A stretch of DNA of 61,870 nucleotides from assembly GCA_963923455.1 (NCBI GenBank), contig CAWULT010000012.1:1-61870 (forward strand), in the 5' to 3' direction. The notes under the pieces were generated by a model. It was not told where the DNA came from. It saw only the letters and a list, made by a program, of their open reading frames with translations, and ran no database searches. Source of the stretch: CAWULT01 sp963923455 (GTDB lineage Bacteria; Acidobacteriota; Vicinamibacteria; Vicinamibacterales; UBA2999). A program made the position numbers and the translations under genes. Below, one piece after another: positions 59,442 to 61,870 of this stretch. Position 1 is the first letter of the stretch; each line of letters starts with the position of its first letter.

Positions 59442-61725
59442 GACCGGTCGTGCGCTGACTCCGGCGTCGGCGTGGCCGCCGCTGGCCCTGGCCGCGGCGT
59501 ACGTCGCGGCCCACCTGCCCTTCCTCGCTCCGGCGCTCGAAGACATCGACTCCATCAACTTCGCGCTGGGGCTGCGCCACTACGACGTGGCGCAGCACCA
59601 GCCGCACCCGCCCGGCTACCCGGTGTTCATCGCGCTCGGCCGGCTGTCGCGTGCGGTCATCGCGGTGCTCGCGCCGGCGCTCGACGGCGTGCGGGCCGAC
59701 GCGTTCGCCCTCGCGTGGTGGTCCGCGATCGGCGGGGCCCTCGGTCTCCTGGGCGCCTGGCTGCTGTTCCAGGAACTGGCCGCCCACGACGACGGCGCGC
59801 GGCCGTCGACACCGGCCTGGGCGGTCGCCTTGCTCGCGGTGGCGCCGCTGTACTGGTTCACCGGGCTTCGCCCGATGAGCGATGCGCTCGGGTTGGGCCT
59901 GACGCTGTGCGCGCAGGGCCTGATCGCCGCGGGCCTTCGGCGGCCCGCGGCGCTCGCGGCTGGTGCCGCGCTGGCCGGACTGGCGGCCGGCGTCCGCATC
60001 CAGAGTGCCGCGCTGACGGCTCCGCTGCTGCTGCTCGCCGTCGCGCTGCAGGGGCGTGGGTGGCTGCGCGCCGGCGCCCGCGCGTTCGCGGCGGGAGCCA
60101 TGGCGGCCGCGGCGTGGGCCGTGCCGATGCTCGTCGCGAGCGGCGGCCTCACGGCCTATCTCGCCGCGCTCGGATCGCAGGCCGGCGAGGACTTCGCGTG
60201 GGTCGACATGTTGTGGTCGAACCCGACGCCCCGGCGCCTCGCGCTGTCGCTCGTCGAGACGTTCGTGCTGCCGTGGGCCGTGCGTCCGCTCGCGGCGGCG
60301 GTTGCCGTCGCCGCGTGCGCGGGCGCCGTGGCGATGGCGATGCGGGCACACCGCGCGCTCGTGGTGCTCGTCGTCGCGTTCGCGCCCTATGCGGTCTTCC
60401 ACCTGCTGCTGCAGGAGACGGCCACCGTACGCTACGCGCTCCCGGTGCTGCCGCCGATTGCATGGCTCGCCGTGCGGGGGGCGGCACTCGGACGGCGAGT
60501 CGCCGCGCCCCTGGCGTTCGCGCTGGCCGCATCGGCCGCGATCGACGCGATTCCCGCCGGCATCGAATACGCGTCGGAGGCGCATCCGGCGTTCCGCGCG
60601 ATCCGCGACATGGCCGAGGAGGCCTCGGGCGCGCCGCCCGCCGGCGTCTACGCGCACTATGCGCTGTACCGACCGCTGCAGGCCGCCGCGGCTGCGCACC
60701 TGCCGGTCGTCCCGCCGGTGCGCAACCGAGAGTGGCTCGGGCCGGTCGCCTATTGGCAAGGCGGCGGCGACGCGACGGTGTGGTTCCTGGCCGAGCCGCG
60801 GCGGTCCGACCTGGAACTGATCGACCCGGCGAGCCGGCACGTGGCCGACCCGTATCCATGGCGGCTGGCGTCGCGCCCGGAGCTCGGGGGCGCCAGGCCC
60901 GCCGACGTCGCGTGGTACCGCTTCAGTCCGCCGGGATGGTTCGTCACCGAGGGCTGGTCGCTGACGCCCGAGACCGGCGGTCAGGTGCGTGCGGCCCGCA
61001 CCGGCCTCGACCACCGGCCGATCGACGCTTTCGTGCGGCGTCGCAGCGAACCGACCACCGTGATGATCGGCGGCACCTACCTGGGGCCCGGCGGTGAGCC
61101 CCCTGTGGTGGTGACCGCGGATCTCGACGGGCGGGTGGTGGGCCAGTGGACGTTCGAGGCAGGCGCGTCCGGCGCCGGGGCGCTGCACTTCCTGACGCTG
61201 CCGGATGGGGTTCCCGCCGGCGCCGCCCGCTACGCGCGGCTGCGCCTGTCGGCGCGGTCGAGCGTCGACGGGCAGCGGGTGCCCGAGCTGGCCATCCGGC
61301 AGTTCGACGTCCAGTCGAGCCGGGCCCTGCTCGGCTTCGGCGAGGGCTGGCACGAGGAGGAGGCCGATCCCGTCACCGGGCGCCGCTGGCGTTGGACGAG
61401 CGACCGCTCGACGCTCCGGATCGTCGCCGCGTCGACCGTCTCACTGGTGATTCGCGGAGAATCGCCGATGAAGTACTTCAACGGCGCACCGACGGTGCGC
61501 ATCCGTGCAGGGGGGGTGACGCTCGCGGAGTATCACCCCGACGCCGACTTCACCTGGCGGGTGAACGTGCCGGCCGATGTGCTGGCGGCGGCCGACGGCG
61601 CCGTCGCGATCGAGATGGATCGCGTGTACCTGCCGGGCCCGGCCGAGGGCACCGGGGACACGCGTCGCCTCGGGCTGCGGATTCTCGAGTGCGCGATCGA
61701 TCATGCCGGTCGAGTCACGGATTGA
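59413..61725 (+). CDS. GT-C-like polytopic membrane protein with C-terminal beta domain
   Basis: A 770-residue protein. The N-terminal 390 residues have about ten hydrophobic helices and an early acidic loop, LEDIDSINFALGLRHYDVAQ followed by PHPPGYPVFIALGRLSR, as in lipid-linked GT-C glycosyltransferases (the Asp pair being the likely catalytic base). The C-terminal 330 residues are soluble and beta-rich, including a jelly-roll-like part with VVVTADLDGRVVGQWTFEAG. A periplasmic sugar transfer is plausible but the substrate is unknown. ATG 59413 overlaps larE by 29 bases; a later start at about 59500 cannot be excluded. Confidence 0.72.
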   Translation: MKAFGSGPSETGRALTPASAWPPLALAAAYVAAHLPFLAPALEDIDSINFALGLRHYDVAQHQPHPPGYPVFIALGRLSRAVIAVLAPALDGVRADAFALAWWSAIGGALGLLGAWLLFQELAAHDDGARPSTPAWAVALLAVAPLYWFTGLRPMSDALGLGLTLCAQGLIAAGLRRPAALAAGAALAGLAAGVRIQSAALTAPLLLLAVALQGRGWLRAGARAFAAGAMAAAAWAVPMLVASGGLTAYLAALGSQAGEDFAWVDMLWSNPTPRRLALSLVETFVLPWAVRPLAAAVAVAACAGAVAMAMRAHRALVVLVVAFAPYAVFHLLLQETATVRYALPVLPPIAWLAVRGAALGRRVAAPLAFALAASAAIDAIPAGIEYASEAHPAFRAIRDMAEEASGAPPAGVYAHYALYRPLQAAAAAHLPVVPPVRNREWLGPVAYWQGGGDATVWFLAEPRRSDLELIDPASRHVADPYPWRLASRPELGGARPADVAWYRFSPPGWFVTEGWSLTPETGGQVRAARTGLDHRPIDAFVRRRSEPTTVMIGGTYLGPGGEPPVVVTADLDGRVVGQWTFEAGASGAGALHFLTLPDGVPAGAARYARLRLSARSSVDGQRVPELAIRQFDVQSSRALLGFGEGWHEEEADPVTGRRWRWTSDRSTLRIVAASTVSLVIRGESPMKYFNGAPTVRIRAGGVTLAEYHPDADFTWRVNVPADVLAAADGAVAIEMDRVYLPGPAEGTGDTRRLGLRILECAIDHAGRVTD

Positions 61726-61730
61726 CTTCA

Positions 61731-61759
61731 TTGACACGCGTAGGATCGAAAGCTAAGCT
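61731..61759 (+). promoter_or_regulatory. Promoter ahead of the truncated 3' gene
   Basis: -35 TTGACA (61731-61736, perfect), 17-base spacer, -10 TAAGCT (61754-61759, three of six matches). The gene ATG is at 61803 with GGAGGACACAGG immediately before it. Confidence 0.55.
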
Positions 61760-61802
61760 CGACCCGCAAGCTCCGACGCAAGCGAACGCTGGAGGACACA
61801 GG

Positions 61803-61870
61803 ATGAATCTTCGTCGTCACTACGTGTGGTTGACGGCCGTTGCGTTGCTGACCGTGCTCACGGTCTCGGC
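61803..61870 (+). CDS. Exported protein, N-terminal fragment (cut by window edge)
   Basis: The first 22 codons of a gene running off the window: MNLRRHYVWLTAVALLTVL and following residues form a basic n-region and hydrophobic core of a signal peptide or membrane anchor. A strong GGAGG ribosome site precedes the ATG and a promoter lies at 61731. Nothing can be said about the mature protein. Confidence 0.7.
   Translation, partial: MNLRRHYVWLTAVALLTVLTVS

Overview
This is a GC-rich chromosomal segment (start codons ATG, GTG and TTG; genes packed with 4-bp overlaps) from a Gram-negative-type bacterium. Several features point to an acidobacterium of the Vicinamibacteria type: the gene order tilS-ftsH-folP-cdaA-ybbR-glmM-pdxJ, a PVA-dehydrogenase-like PQQ/cytochrome c fusion, a Gld-type ABC exporter with a DUF4340 protein, and a bacterial microcompartment locus. 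This assignment is inference from gene content; no rRNA is present. No insertion sequence, phage gene or CRISPR array was seen.

Layout. 1-3.9 kb: the end of a polar amino-acid ABC importer, a membrane protein and two methyltransferases. 4-11.4 kb: a housekeeping run (yebC-ruvC-ruvA-ruvB, fabH, a DUF4112 protein, an orphan LigD-type polymerase, queA, a deoxyhypusine-synthase-like protein). 11.5-20.2 kb: a CAU-anticodon tRNA beside tilS, then ftsH, a strong terminator, and folP, cdaA (c-di-AMP synthase), its YbbR partner, glmM, pdxJ and a secreted hydrolase. 20.2-24.5 kb: a compact microcompartment locus with a TPR protein, a YHS protein, a class II aldolase, one hexamer-forming shell protein, three different pentamer-forming shell proteins, an unfamiliar 83-residue Cys-rich protein with an encapsulation-peptide-like N-terminus, and a 2-hydroxyacid dehydrogenase. 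No aldehyde dehydrogenase or phosphotransacylase is present.

24.7-35.7 kb: a periplasmic PQQ/haem dehydrogenase, methyltransferases, secreted proteins, a large hydrolase and an AlgI/AlgJ/AlgX-like polysaccharide O-acetylation cassette on the minus strand. 35.8-43.2 kb: two divergent operons for lipid modification. The leftward one (DUF1295, CFA-synthase-like, DUF2177, carH) ends with a MerR/B12 photoreceptor repressor carrying the W-x9-EH light-sensing motif. The rightward one encodes a desaturase, a flavin amine oxidase, a DUF1365 protein and a cyclopropane synthase. The short divergent region holds overlapping promoters on tandem 11-bp repeats, as expected for a CarH operator, so the cluster looks light-switched.

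43.3-50.5 kb: nth, a secreted cyclophilin, a DUF72 protein, queE-queC-alaX, and a drug-type ABC exporter with its TetR regulator; a perfect 15-bp palindrome sits in the exporter promoter. 50.5-57.2 kb (minus): a PBP4-type carboxypeptidase and the Gld-like ABC operon. 57.4-61.9 kb: a REC-PilZ protein, a hyperacidic LysW-like zinc ribbon coupled to a LarE-type sulfur transferase behind a TATAAT promoter and a possible attenuator, a GT-C-like membrane protein, and the first codons of an exported protein cut by the window edge.

The strongest candidates for new biology are the small Cys-rich putative microcompartment cargo, the CarH-controlled divergent lipid locus, and the acidic zinc ribbon/LarE pair.
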